Source of the DNA: Flavobacterium granuli | Lineage (GTDB): Bacteria; Bacteroidota; Bacteroidia; Flavobacteriales; Flavobacteriaceae | Direction: 5' to 3' | Length of the DNA stretch: 64,000 nt | NCBI RefSeq assembly: GCF_900129705.1 | Contig: NZ_FQWO01000001.1 | Location: 434,001-498,000 of the forward strand | In this document: positions 35,941 to 45,716 of the stretch, piece by piece | How the letters are laid out: the number at the start of each line of letters is the position of its first letter | How positions within the stretch are numbered: the stretch's first letter is position 1 | The notes under the pieces: model-generated | Database searches by the model: none | What the model saw: the letters and a program-made list of their open reading frames with translations, nothing else | What the model was told of the DNA's origin: nothing | Position numbers and translations under genes: made by a program

Positions 35941-38712
35941 TTATCTAACTAACAACTTATGTGAAGGCGCAAACTTAGTTAGGTTAATACCATCAACCGC
36001 CGTTTTATATTCTTCAATTGTCGGAGTTCTACCAAGGATTGTTGACAAAACCACAACTGGTGTAGAAGAAAGTAAAGACTCTCCTTTTTTACCTTCAGCA
36101 TCCTCAACAACTCTTCCTTGGAAAAGACGCGTAGATGTTGCCATTACCGTATCTCCTTTAGCCGCTTTCTCTTGATTACCCATACAAAGGTTACAACCTG
36201 GACGCTCTAAGTATAACATGTTTTCGTATGATGTACGTGCTGCTGCTTTAGGAGCATTGTCATCAAATTCGAAACCAGAGTATTTTTGTAAAATTTCCCA
36301 ATCCCCCTCTGCTTTTAATTCATCAACAATATTATAAGTAGGAGGAGCTACAACTAGTGGTGCTTTGAACTCTACTTTACCTTCTTGCTCATCAATATTC
36401 TTAAGCATATGGGCTAGAATTTTCATATCTCCCTTGTGAACCATACAAGAACCGATAAACCCAAGATCTACTTTTTTAACTCCACCATAGAAAGATAATG
36501 GTCTGATGGTATCATGCGTGTATCTTTTAGAAACATCAGCATTATTAACATCCGGATCCGCAATCATTGGCTCAGCAATCTGATCCAAATCTACCACAAC
36601 TTCAGCATAATACTTAGCGTTTGCATCTGGTCTTAAAGCTGGTTTCTCACCTGAAATAATCTCGGCTATTCTCTTATCAGCAATAGCAATCAATCCTTTC
36701 AGCACTTGATTTTTATTATCCATCCCTTTGTCGATCATGATCTGGATTCTACCCTTCGCCATCTCCAGCGATTCAATCAAAGTATAATCTTCAGAAATAC
36801 AGATAGACGCTTTCGCTTTCATTTCTGCAGTCCAGTCCGTAAACGTAAAGGCTTGATCTGCATTAAGAGTTCCTAAATGAACCTCAATAATTCTTCCTTG
36901 GAATACATTTTCTCCACCAAATGTTTTAAGCATTTGAGCTTGTGTAGCGTGAACCACATCACGGAAATCCATATACCCTTTCATATCTCCTTTGAAAGTC
37001 ACTTTCACAGATTCCGGAATTGGCATCGAAGCCTCACCAGTAGCCAAAGCAAGTGCAACAGTTCCTGAGTCAGCACCAAAAGCAACCCCTTTAGACATTC
37101 TGGTATGAGAATCACCACCAATGATGATAGCCCATTCGTTTACAGTAATATCGTTAAGTACTTTGTGAATTACATCCGTCATTGCATGATAAACGCCTTT
37201 TGGGTCACGAGCCGTGATCAAACCGAAATCGTTCATAAATTTCATCAATCTAGGAATATTTGCCTTAGATTTATTATCCCAAACTGAAGCCGTGTGACAA
37301 CCTGATTGGTAAGCACCGTCAACGATTGGAGAAATCACGGTAGCAGCCATAGACTCTAATTCCTGAGAAGTCATCAAACCAGTTGTATCTTGCGAACCAA
37401 CAATATTTACGGTAACACGAACATCTGAACCAGCGTGCAACACTTTACCCGGAGTTGTTCCAACCGCATTAGCATTGAATATTTTTTCTACAGCAGTAAG
37501 ACCTTGTCCTTCAATAGAAACCTCTTTTGAAGGTGCATATACAAGTGGAGCAGTAATCCCTAATGTCTTAGCTGCAAATGTTTGCAATTTCTTTCCAAAT
37601 ACAATTGCATATGAACCACCCGCTTTAATGAATTCCATTTTCTGCGGTGTGAATGCTTTAGAGATATCTATTAATTCTTTATCTCCGTTGTAAAGTTTTT
37701 TTGTTTTAGTATTAATCGTAAGAACCGTTCCTGTTGCCACAGAATATACTTCTTCTAAAACTGGATCACCACTTTCATTGCGAACTACTTCACCATTAGC
37801 GTCAGTCTTTTTTACCCAGTTTTTAAGATCTAAACCAATACCACCAGTTACATCAACTGTTGTAAGGAAAATTGGAGAAATACCGTTTGTTCCTGCAACA
37901 ATTGGCGCAAAGTTTACAAACGGAACATAAGGACTTGCTTGTTTACCTGTCCAAAGTGCCACGTTATTTACACCTGACATTCTTGAAGAACCAACTCCCA
38001 TTGTCCCTTTTTCAGCAATTAACATTACCGATTTGTCTGGATGTTGTGCCTGTAATGCTTTAATTTCGGCTTGTGCTTCAGGTGTAATCATACATTTACC
38101 GTGCAATTCACGATCTGAACGCGAGTGTGCTTGGTTTCCTGGAGAAAGTAAATCTGTAGAAATATCTCCTTCACCTGCAATAAAAGTAACAACTTTAATT
38201 TCTTCTTTTACCTCTGGAAGTTTCGTGAAGAACTCTGCTTTAGCATAACTCTCTAAAATTTCTTTTGCTATTTCGTTACCACTTTTGAAGGCATTAACTA
38301 AACGATCTGTATCTGCCTCATAAAGATACACTTGTGTTTTAAGAACTTTTGCTGCTTCTTTTGCAATTGCAACATCATTTCCTAATGCCAAATCAAGAAG
38401 TACTTCAATTGAAGATCCCCCTTTCATGTGAGATAATAATTCTAAAGCAAAAGCAGGCGTGATTTCAGCAACTACTGATTGGCCCAGAACGATTTCTTTT
38501 AAAAATTTAGCCTTAACATTAGCCGCAGGAGTAGTTCCGGGAACAACATTATAAATAAAGAAGTTAAGGAAATCTGCTCTGTACTCGTTATTCAAATCTT
38601 TAATTTGCGTAATGATTTCGCTTAATAATTCAGCGCCATCAATCGGTTTCGGGTGAAGTCCCTGGCCTTTTCGTTCTTCGATCTCCTTAATGTAGTCGTT
38701 ATAAGTGTTCAT
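35941..38712 (-). CDS. acnB: Bifunctional aconitate hydratase 2 / 2-methylisocitrate dehydratase
   Basis: AcnB isomerises citrate to isocitrate and can dehydrate 2-methylcitrate-derived 2-methylisocitrate. The 923-residue length and the N-terminal HEAT-like domain (about 1-160), ahead of the swivel domain, distinguish it from the other aconitase. Cluster cysteines are in FIGSCMVHKGDMK and in PGCNLCMGNQ. The sequence IIGGDSHTRMSKGVAFGADSG fits the AcnB family. It lies 123 bases upstream of the other aconitase on the same strand. Carrying both types side by side is usual in related flavobacteria, to my knowledge. Confidence 0.96.
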   Translation of the reverse strand: MNTYNDYIKEIEERKGQGLHPKPIDGAELLSEIITQIKDLNNEYRADFLNFFIYNVVPGTTPAANVKAKFLKEIVLGQSVVAEITPAFALELLSHMKGGSSIEVLLDLALGNDVAIAKEAAKVLKTQVYLYEADTDRLVNAFKSGNEIAKEILESYAKAEFFTKLPEVKEEIKVVTFIAGEGDISTDLLSPGNQAHSRSDRELHGKCMITPEAQAEIKALQAQHPDKSVMLIAEKGTMGVGSSRMSGVNNVALWTGKQASPYVPFVNFAPIVAGTNGISPIFLTTVDVTGGIGLDLKNWVKKTDANGEVVRNESGDPVLEEVYSVATGTVLTINTKTKKLYNGDKELIDISKAFTPQKMEFIKAGGSYAIVFGKKLQTFAAKTLGITAPLVYAPSKEVSIEGQGLTAVEKIFNANAVGTTPGKVLHAGSDVRVTVNIVGSQDTTGLMTSQELESMAATVISPIVDGAYQSGCHTASVWDNKSKANIPRLMKFMNDFGLITARDPKGVYHAMTDVIHKVLNDITVNEWAIIIGGDSHTRMSKGVAFGADSGTVALALATGEASMPIPESVKVTFKGDMKGYMDFRDVVHATQAQMLKTFGGENVFQGRIIEVHLGTLNADQAFTFTDWTAEMKAKASICISEDYTLIESLEMAKGRIQIMIDKGMDNKNQVLKGLIAIADKRIAEIISGEKPALRPDANAKYYAEVVVDLDQIAEPMIADPDVNNADVSKRYTHDTIRPLSFYGGVKKVDLGFIGSCMVHKGDMKILAHMLKNIDEQEGKVEFKAPLVVAPPTYNIVDELKAEGDWEILQKYSGFEFDDNAPKAAARTSYENMLYLERPGCNLCMGNQEKAAKGDTVMATSTRLFQGRVVEDAEGKKGESLLSSTPVVVLSTILGRTPTIEEYKTAVDGINLTKFAPSHKLLVR

Positions 38713-39125
38713 ATTATCTTTTCAGTGTTAATGGCATATTTCCTTGATTATCTCAAAACAAAATGCCATAATAAATTAGTTTATTTTTTTTGCCCAGCAA
38801 ATTTAAGTATTAAAGATGAGAATTAAAAAAAATTTAATCGAAGTCCCTTTTTGAAAAATTATTATTGTAAAATAACAAAATCTATTGCGTAAAAATGAGA
38901 AAACATTAATTTTAGAACTTTAAATTACATAATCGGCAATCTTTTAATCAAACTCCTTTTTAATTACTTATTATGACATACCAGTTTGTCTATTCTCTTT
39001 TACTACAACGAATCCCATAGATCCCCTTCACCGACAAAAACCTCAACTCGAAGAAAAACCCTGAATTCAAAAGACTATAACTTACAACTTAAGCCCAACA
39101 ACCTATAAACTCTAAACAAACAAGG
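38713..39125. other. Gap upstream of acnB with no gene
   Basis: The 413 bases are AT-rich. No open frame has gene character and I see no RNA gene or strong terminator. The part near 38713-38800 is presumably the acnB promoter region. Confidence 0.4.
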
Positions 39126-39755
39126 TTATCTTCCGAAAAATCGAGAAAAGAACCCTCGACTCTCCTCTTCTTCCTCTTCTTTTAATTCCATTCTTTTTTG
39201 CGCATTCTGAGACTGTTCATAATCTAAAATACATTCTTTAACAAACTCAACATAGGTCCTGTTTTTTTCTTCCAAAAAGCCTATCAAATACTTTTCGCTC
39301 GCTTCCATTCCGCTTACTGATTCAATTTGAAGCAATCTTTTATACAATGGTTCGATATGTTTTGTAATCACATCTTGAGGCACAGCCTTTCTTCTGCCAA
39401 AATAATGGGTAGTTTCACCATTTTTATCTTTTGAAATTTCAAAATCAGTAACAACCCAATAGTACCTTCCTGATTTCGCAAGATTTTTAACCACCGCATA
39501 GAAATTATTTCCGCTTTTTAGATTCTCCCAAAGTACTTTAAAAATAACCTTAGGCATATCAGGATGCCTGATAATACTGTGAGGTTGAGACATAAGCTCA
39601 TAATCTTCATACCCGCAAACATCAATAAAAACCTCATTGGCATATTCAATAATACCTTTTGAATTGGTTTTACTCATAATTACTTGGGTTTTATCCCAGG
39701 AAACTTCCTTATCAATTGGAGTTGGTCTTTTAAAAACCTCATTATTCTCGCTCAT
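39126..39755 (-). CDS. PAS-domain sensory protein
   Basis: The 209-residue protein has a PAS domain (about 22-130) of the Aer type: GIIEYANEVFIDVCGYEDYELMSQPHSIIRHPDMPKVIFKVLWENLKSG, then GRYYWVVTDFEISKDKNGE. Aer uses this fold to bind FAD and sense redox state. The rest is a helical segment ending in Glu-rich EEEEEESRGFFSRFFGR. No kinase, GGDEF or methyl-accepting region is attached, so it must signal through another protein; which one is unknown. It is monocistronic. Confidence 0.8.
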   Translation of the reverse strand: MSENNEVFKRPTPIDKEVSWDKTQVIMSKTNSKGIIEYANEVFIDVCGYEDYELMSQPHSIIRHPDMPKVIFKVLWENLKSGNNFYAVVKNLAKSGRYYWVVTDFEISKDKNGETTHYFGRRKAVPQDVITKHIEPLYKRLLQIESVSGMEASEKYLIGFLEEKNRTYVEFVKECILDYEQSQNAQKRMELKEEEEEESRGFFSRFFGR

Positions 39756-39844
39756 ACTGCTTCTTTTTTGTAAAATAAATAATCCGCCAAAAATAAAATT
39801 TGAAGCCTAAATCCTATATGATTTTTGTCATGTTTTTCCCAAAT

Positions 39845-39888
39845 AAAAAATCGTTATGGAGAAAATATCTCATCCATAACGATTTTTG
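39845..39888. terminator. Terminator between PAS and MoxR genes
   Basis: AAAAATCGTTATGGA and TCCATAACGATTTTT form a perfect 15-bp stem, more than enough for termination of the MoxR transcript. Confidence 0.82.
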
Positions 39889-40007
39889 AGTTTGATTTGC
39901 AAAAAGCAATTAATTTTAAAATTAACCCTTCAAAACAACATATTTTTTTTTGTCTTACAAAGAATAGCAACTAAGAGTATAAAACAAAAACATTCCTAAT
40001 TTCACCA

Positions 40008-40961
40008 TTAAATCAACTTGGCAATTATCATTTCTTCTGTGATTCCTTCGGCATCTGCTTTATAATTTTTAATAATCCTATGACGCAATATTCCCACCGC
40101 AACCGCTTTTACATCTTCAATATCCGGTGAAAATTTCCCATTAAAAGCAGCATGAGCTTTAGCGCCCAAAATCAAATTCTGTGAAGCTCTTGGCCCCGCT
40201 CCCCAATCCAGATAATTCTTCACAAACTCGTTAGCCAAGTGGTTGTCAGGACGTGTTTTACTGACCAAAGTCACGGCATACTCCACCACATTATCTGCCA
40301 CAGGAATTCTACGGATCAAATGTTGAAAATCGACAATCTCCTGAGCGGTAAATAACGGCTCAACAATCGCTTTTATATCAGAAGTGGTGCGTTTTACCAC
40401 TTCGACTTCCTCCTCAAAAGAAGGATATTCTAATTTTATAGCAAACATAAAACGATCTAATTGCGCTTCAGGCAACGGATATGTTCCTTCTTGCTCAATT
40501 GGATTTTGGGTTGCCAGAACAAAATAAGGCAATGCTAATTTGTAATTTTCTCCTGCAATAGTAACCGAACGCTCCTGCATAGCTTCAAGCAAAGCGGCCT
40601 GAGTTTTTGGAGGTGTTCTATTGATTTCATCAGCCAGAACGATATTCGAAAAAACAGGCCCTTTTATAAACTTAAATTGGCGGTTTTCATCTAATATTTC
40701 GCTTCCCAAAATATCCGAAGGCATTAAATCCGGTGTAAACTGAATTCTTTTGAAATCCAACCCTAAAGCTTTCGCCAATGTATTCACCATTAAAGTTTTG
40801 GCCAAACCAGGAACTCCTACTAACAATGCATGACCTCCTGAAAAAATACAAAGCAAAATTTGATCTACCACTGCATCCTGTCCAACGATTATTTTTGCGA
40901 TTTCGCTTTTTAGCTCGTTTCGCTTTTGAACCAAATTATGTATTGCTGCTACGTCAGACAT
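40008..40961 (-). CDS. MoxR family AAA+ ATPase
   Basis: The 317-residue protein is a MoxR ATPase with Walker A GVPGLAKT (about 44-51), Walker B in LADEINR, sensor segment LATQNPIEQEGTYPLPEAQLDRF and a C-terminal helical lid. MoxR proteins act as chaperones for the assembly of VWA-domain or DUF58 partners, often in envelope or stress systems. Here no DUF58/VWA gene follows, which is unusual. The gene lies between the PAS gene and a peptidyl-prolyl isomerase gene, each with its own terminator, so it looks monocistronic. Confidence 0.93.
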   Translation of the reverse strand: MSDVAAIHNLVQKRNELKSEIAKIIVGQDAVVDQILLCIFSGGHALLVGVPGLAKTLMVNTLAKALGLDFKRIQFTPDLMPSDILGSEILDENRQFKFIKGPVFSNIVLADEINRTPPKTQAALLEAMQERSVTIAGENYKLALPYFVLATQNPIEQEGTYPLPEAQLDRFMFAIKLEYPSFEEEVEVVKRTTSDIKAIVEPLFTAQEIVDFQHLIRRIPVADNVVEYAVTLVSKTRPDNHLANEFVKNYLDWGAGPRASQNLILGAKAHAAFNGKFSPDIEDVKAVAVGILRHRIIKNYKADAEGITEEMIIAKLI

Positions 40962-40983
40962 TTTTTGAAAGTATTTTAAATTA

Positions 40984-41025
40984 AAAAAGAGTTAGCTTTA
41001 TGAACTCATAAAACTAACTCTTTTT
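40984..41025 (-). terminator. Terminator of the isomerase gene
   Basis: AAAAAGAGTTAG and CTAACTCTTTTT form a perfect 12-bp stem around an 18-base loop, just after the stop codon of the gene at 41042. Confidence 0.8.
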
Positions 41026-41041
41026 ATTTATTTTATAAAAA

Positions 41042-42451
41042 TTATTTTTTCAACCAATTGTTTGTAAAGTCACAATCTCTATATTCTCCAAGAATCTTAA
41101 CATAAGTATCTTTGATTGTCGTGTCAAACCATTTTCCAATAGCTTTAATTTGTTTTTCTTTTAAAGCCAATTCCTTAATTTTAATATAATCAGTAGCATA
41201 ATCAGCCGTGTGCTCATTTATTCTATTGGTCACCGTGATGATCTTATAATACTTTCTTCCGTTTTCATCCGTATCCAATATCGGTTGAGAAACTTCATCG
41301 TCTTTTAAATTAGAAACCTGACTGTAAAGAGACGGATCCATTTTAGTCAATTCAAAACGAGTATCGCGAGTATTTGGATTAATCAAGGCTCCACCATTTG
41401 CTCTTGTCTCTTTTTGATCTGATTCCGTTCTCGCCGCATCAGCAAAAGTTAATTTTTTATCAATAATTTTCTCTCTGATCAATGTGATTTTTTCCTTAGC
41501 CGCCTTAATTTCATCTTCCGATACCGAAGGAGTCAATAAAATATGACGCAATTCTATTTCCTGTCCTTTAACTTTTTCTACATAAATAATATGAAAACCA
41601 AAAGTAGTTTCAAAAGGAGCCGAAATTTCTCCTTGCTGAAGACTAAAAGCAACATCTTTAAATTCTTTAACAAATGGAGTTTTTCTATTCATTTTATAGT
41701 AACCGCCATTTGAACTGGAGCCCGGATCTTTAGAATACAAAACCGCTTTGGTAGCAAAACTAGCCCCTTCTTCAACTTCTTTTTTGAAACTATTCAGTTT
41801 ATCAATTACTTTTTGCTTTTCTGCATCAGACACTTTAGGAGTCACAACGATTTGTGCCACTTCCATTTCTGCACCAAAAAGAGGCAATTCATTTTTAGGT
41901 ATTTTTTTGAAAAAATTTCGAACCTCTTCTGGGGTAATCTCCACTCCATCAACAATTTTATTGGTCATTTCAGAAGCTAATTTTTGTTCTTTCAAAATGT
42001 CAAAAAAACTGGTTCTTAGTTCTTCCTCAGAACTCTTCTTATACATACTCAAAACCTTGTCCATAGAACCCACCTTATCCAATATATAAGTCAATCGCTC
42101 TTCCATCATGCCTTTAATTTCAGAATCAGTCACTTTAATACTATCCTGAATAGCTTGATGCGCATACAATTTATCTTCGAGTAATTTTCCCAGCATTTGA
42201 CATCTCGTAATGTCTTTTACAGATCCGCCTTGGGACGAAATCTCAAGAAATGACTTATCGATATCTGAATCCAAAACGATATAATCTCCCACAGTTGCAA
42301 TAACACCATCAATTTTTTGTCTTTGCCCCGTTTGAATCTTCTTCACAGAAGGTACAACACTGTCTTTAATAATTTCTTGGGCGCTAATAAGTGTGCTTGA
42401 AAATAGTAACAGAAAAAAAAGAAAAGCACTTTTATTATTTATGGAATTCAT
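41042..42451 (-). CDS. Peptidyl-prolyl isomerase, SurA-like
   Basis: The product, about 469 residues from ATG 42451 (42457 and 42472 are alternatives), begins with a signal peptide (FLFFLLLFSSTLISAQ). The layout matches SurA: an N-terminal chaperone segment (about 30-170), then two parvulin PPIase domains (about 175-270 and 280-385), with the second showing IELRHILLTPSVSEDE. SurA escorts outer-membrane proteins through the periplasm. I chose the short start because it places the signal peptide at the N-terminus. Function in membrane protein folding is by family. Confidence 0.9.
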   Translation of the reverse strand: MNSINNKSAFLFFLLLFSSTLISAQEIIKDSVVPSVKKIQTGQRQKIDGVIATVGDYIVLDSDIDKSFLEISSQGGSVKDITRCQMLGKLLEDKLYAHQAIQDSIKVTDSEIKGMMEERLTYILDKVGSMDKVLSMYKKSSEEELRTSFFDILKEQKLASEMTNKIVDGVEITPEEVRNFFKKIPKNELPLFGAEMEVAQIVVTPKVSDAEKQKVIDKLNSFKKEVEEGASFATKAVLYSKDPGSSSNGGYYKMNRKTPFVKEFKDVAFSLQQGEISAPFETTFGFHIIYVEKVKGQEIELRHILLTPSVSEDEIKAAKEKITLIREKIIDKKLTFADAARTESDQKETRANGGALINPNTRDTRFELTKMDPSLYSQVSNLKDDEVSQPILDTDENGRKYYKIITVTNRINEHTADYATDYIKIKELALKEKQIKAIGKWFDTTIKDTYVKILGEYRDCDFTNNWLKK

Positions 42452-42472
42452 TTGCATTGTTTTTAATGGCAT

Positions 42473-42944
42473 TATTTTGAAATTTATAGTATGATAAATA
42501 TTGTTATTTCTTGTCTTTTACTTAATCCGCATAAAAGGATCTTTAATTTTGTCCAAATATACACTTTAAGAGTCAAAAAAACGAACTGATTTTTCAATAC
42601 AATTACTTACAATTCTCTCAACTTAAGGCAAACAAAAATAACAATTCAATTACATAATCCAACTTTACACTCTACTATTAACAAAAAATTATACACAGCT
42701 ACCATCATCATCACAATTCCGCCACAGGATGACTGTCAATCAATCGCAGTTTTAATTCAATTCAATAGCTGGATCCAAGCTTCATTTCTAAAGTCGCTTT
42801 TCAGTATTCAAAGTCTTTCATTATACAAGTAGGAGTTCAACTTTTGACAAAAAAGCCAATGAATTTGAAGATCTCCAAAAAGACATCCGCTTTTTTTTTA
42901 TTCGCATTTATAAATAGTACTTTTGCAAACTATTTACATTATAC
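42473..42944. other. Intergenic region between the isomerase gene and prfC
   Basis: No gene is seen in 472 bases. A single DnaA-box-like TTATACACA occurs at 42689-42697 and a TAnnTTTG -7 element at 42918-42925. Neither forms a cluster. Confidence 0.4.
42918..42925 (+). promoter_or_regulatory. TAnnTTTG-type -7 element before prfC
   Basis: TACTTTTG lies 19 bases before the prfC ATG; the upstream T-rich stretch may supply a weak -33 box. Confidence 0.5.
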
Positions 42945-44534
42945 ATGAGCTTTTTAAAAGAAATACAAAGAAGAAGAACGTTCGGAATTATATCACATCC
43001 CGATGCCGGTAAAACTACACTTACAGAAAAACTCCTCCTTTTTGGTGGTGCTATCCAAGAAGCGGGTGCCGTAAAGAACAATAAGATCAAAAAAGGAGCC
43101 ACGAGTGACTTTATGGAAATTGAGCGCCAGAGAGGGATCTCGGTTTCCACATCGGTTTTGGCCTTTAATTATAAGGAGAAAAAAATAAACATTCTGGACA
43201 CCCCGGGACACAAGGATTTTGCCGAAGACACCTTTAGGACTTTGACTGCCGTTGATAGCGTTATCGTGGTAATTGACGTTGCAAAAGGGGTCGAAGAACA
43301 AACGGAAAAATTAGTCGCCGTATGTAGAATGCGAAAAATTCCTATCATTGTTTTCATCAACAAGCTGGATCGTGAAGGAAAAGACGCTTTTGACTTGATG
43401 GATGAAGTAGAACAAAAACTGGGATTAACCGTAACTCCATTGAGTTTTCCAATAGGAATGGGTTATGATTTCCAGGGAATATACAATTTATGGGAGAAAA
43501 ACATCAATCTTTTTAGCGGTGACAGCCGTAAAAACATTGAGGAAACAATTGCTTTTTCGGATGTACAAAACCCCGAATTGGAAAAAATAATCGGAGAAAA
43601 ACCTGCTGACAGACTCCGTGAAGAATTAGAATTGATCGACGAAGTTTACCCAAAATTCAACCAACAAGATTACTTGGACGGAAAACTACAGCCGGTATTT
43701 TTTGGTTCGGCATTGAATAACTTCGGGGTTCGTGAGCTTTTGGATTGTTTTATCCAAATCGCTCCCTCACCAAGACCAAAAGATTCTGAAACGAGATTAG
43801 TTGACCCAACAGAAGAAAAAATGACCGGTTTTGTTTTTAAAATCCACGCCAATATGGATCCAAAACACAGAGACCGATTGGCTTTTATCAAAATCGTATC
43901 CGGAACTTTTGAAAGAAACAAACCTTATTATCACGTTCGTCAAAAAAAGAACCTGAAATTCTCCAGTCCTAATGCTTTTTTTGCTGAGAAAAAGGAAATT
44001 GTAGATATTTCCTATCCCGGCGATATCGTGGGACTTCATGATACAGGGAATTTTAAAATTGGAGATACCTTAACCGAAGGTGAAATCATGAGCTTTAAAG
44101 GGATTCCGAGTTTCTCTCCGGAACATTTCAGATACATCAATAATGCTGATCCTATGAAAGCCAAACAGCTTGACAAAGGAGTAGATCAATTGATGGACGA
44201 AGGTGTTGCTCAATTATTCACCCTTGAAATGAATAACCGTAAAATCATTGGAACCGTAGGAGCACTTCAATATGAGGTGATCCAATACCGTTTGGAACAC
44301 GAATACGGCGCCAAATGTACCTATGAGAATTTCCCGGTACACAAAGCCTGCTGGGTAAAACCGGATGACGCAAAGAACGATGAGTTTAAAGAATTCAAAC
44401 GCATCAAACAAAAATTCCTTGCCAAAGATAAATACGGTCAATTGGTTTTCCTTGCTGATTCTGATTTTACAATCCAAATGACACAAAACAAATATCCGAG
44501 CGTAAAATTATTCTTTACATCAGAATTCGAATAA
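42945..44534 (+). CDS. prfC: Peptide chain release factor 3
   Basis: RF3 is a translational GTPase that recycles RF1 and RF2 after termination. The 529-residue protein has G1 HPDAGKTT (about 18-25), the switch region with QRGISVSTSV, G3 DTPGH, G4 NKLD, and domains II and III ending in VKLFFTSEFE. Length and motifs are normal. The start ATG follows a TACTTTTG element by 19 bases. It is monocistronic, with a bidirectional terminator shared with the convergent FKBP gene. Confidence 0.96.
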   Translation: MSFLKEIQRRRTFGIISHPDAGKTTLTEKLLLFGGAIQEAGAVKNNKIKKGATSDFMEIERQRGISVSTSVLAFNYKEKKINILDTPGHKDFAEDTFRTLTAVDSVIVVIDVAKGVEEQTEKLVAVCRMRKIPIIVFINKLDREGKDAFDLMDEVEQKLGLTVTPLSFPIGMGYDFQGIYNLWEKNINLFSGDSRKNIEETIAFSDVQNPELEKIIGEKPADRLREELELIDEVYPKFNQQDYLDGKLQPVFFGSALNNFGVRELLDCFIQIAPSPRPKDSETRLVDPTEEKMTGFVFKIHANMDPKHRDRLAFIKIVSGTFERNKPYYHVRQKKNLKFSSPNAFFAEKKEIVDISYPGDIVGLHDTGNFKIGDTLTEGEIMSFKGIPSFSPEHFRYINNADPMKAKQLDKGVDQLMDEGVAQLFTLEMNNRKIIGTVGALQYEVIQYRLEHEYGAKCTYENFPVHKACWVKPDDAKNDEFKEFKRIKQKFLAKDKYGQLVFLADSDFTIQMTQNKYPSVKLFFTSEFE

Positions 44535-44586
44535 TTCAACCAATCTATTTCTAACCAGATTCAGAAATAAGAAATAGATTTCCATA

Positions 44587-44619
44587 AAAAAATCCCATTC
44601 GCAGCGAATGGGATTTTTT
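44587..44619. terminator. Bidirectional terminator
   Basis: AAAAATCCCATTC and GAATGGGATTTTT form a perfect 13-bp stem around GCAGC, between the convergent prfC and FKBP genes. Confidence 0.88.
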
Positions 44620-44639
44620 ATTTTATAACACTTTAGGTA

Positions 44640-45638
44640 CTAGTGACAGTTCTTATCCAAATGTCTTTTGATTCTTGCCGGATCAGTAGTATTACCATCA
44701 CAACTTGGAATTGCTAAAAAAGGATAAGCCAATCCAGTATCAGGATTCTTAATTTCTAATTTTGTAGTATAGCCATCACCATCATCATCCACATCCAAAA
44801 AGTTTGGAATACCATCTCCATCCGTATCATCAGGATTTACTGTAGGTGGCGTTGGATAATCTCCTGAATTTCTATAGTCATAAACATAGCCATCTCCATC
44901 TAAATCCTCCAAATAAGACGGAATTCCGTCTCCATCCTGATCCAATCTTTGGATTTCAAACAATTTAAAGCTAAACACTAAAGGCGCATAGGCCGGAATA
45001 GCAGCACTTCCCGATGAATAATAGCCCAATCCTGAAGGAATAAACATAACACCAGCACCAAAGTCAGAATAACTAACCGTTCCATCAGCATTCGAAACAT
45101 AAGTTCCGGTTTTAAACTGTGGGAAAATCTCACTCCATCCTTTTATTACAGATTGCAAACTAAGCATTTGCTGCGGATTTTTAGTTTCCTCAAAAAATGT
45201 TGAACTAATCGTAGTTACTCCTTCTACCGTTTTACTTGCTAAATATTGTCCTTTATAAGCTGCCAATACCGCATCCATATTAGTAGGCGAAGGATTCCCT
45301 GCTTTACCTTCACTTAATACCAAATAATACAAGGTATAGCTAATGTCATGCAGCTTCACAACACGACTTAGAAGTTTTGGAAACGATGCATTGTCTTTAT
45401 AAGACCAAATTGAAGCTTGGGTTCCTCCAGCCGGAATCTTAGTAATAGTCACATCTTTATCAGCAGTAACCTCTATATAATTTTCTTTCAAATAGGTCTC
45501 GATATCAGCTATATCAGCATCATATTGTATCTTGTAATCACGTGGTGGGGTAATTTCTGGAATATCATTATTTTTCGAACATGAAAATAAAGACAGTGTT
45601 GTAATTGATAAAATAAAATAAAACTTAAATTTGTTCAT
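44640..45638 (-). CDS. FKBP-type isomerase lipoprotein with Asp-rich repeats
   Basis: The 332-residue product has a lipoprotein signal (FILSITTLSLFSC, Cys20). The middle part (about 40-235) fits an FKBP-type peptidyl-prolyl isomerase as found in flavobacterial envelope lipoproteins, with FGAGVMFIPSGLGYYSSG. The C-terminal 80 residues contain thrombospondin-3-like calcium repeats: DQDGDGIPSYLEDLDGDG and DDTDGDGIPNFLDVDDDGDG. It likely helps fold proteins at the outer membrane, with calcium-stabilised repeats. The FKBP call is moderate; the lipobox and repeats are clear. Confidence 0.8.
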   Translation of the reverse strand: MNKFKFYFILSITTLSLFSCSKNNDIPEITPPRDYKIQYDADIADIETYLKENYIEVTADKDVTITKIPAGGTQASIWSYKDNASFPKLLSRVVKLHDISYTLYYLVLSEGKAGNPSPTNMDAVLAAYKGQYLASKTVEGVTTISSTFFEETKNPQQMLSLQSVIKGWSEIFPQFKTGTYVSNADGTVSYSDFGAGVMFIPSGLGYYSSGSAAIPAYAPLVFSFKLFEIQRLDQDGDGIPSYLEDLDGDGYVYDYRNSGDYPTPPTVNPDDTDGDGIPNFLDVDDDGDGYTTKLEIKNPDTGLAYPFLAIPSCDGNTTDPARIKRHLDKNCH

Positions 45639-45716
45639 TATAGCTGATTTTTAAGTGTGCAATATACAATATTGATTTATTTTTGTAAACTATTTAACTC
45701 CGATTTTAGAATTTTT

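Noticed and set aside
42689-42697. DnaA-box-like TTATACACA as part of a replication origin
   Set aside because: It is a single box with no neighbours, no AT-rich unwinding element around it, and dnaA is 36 kb away.
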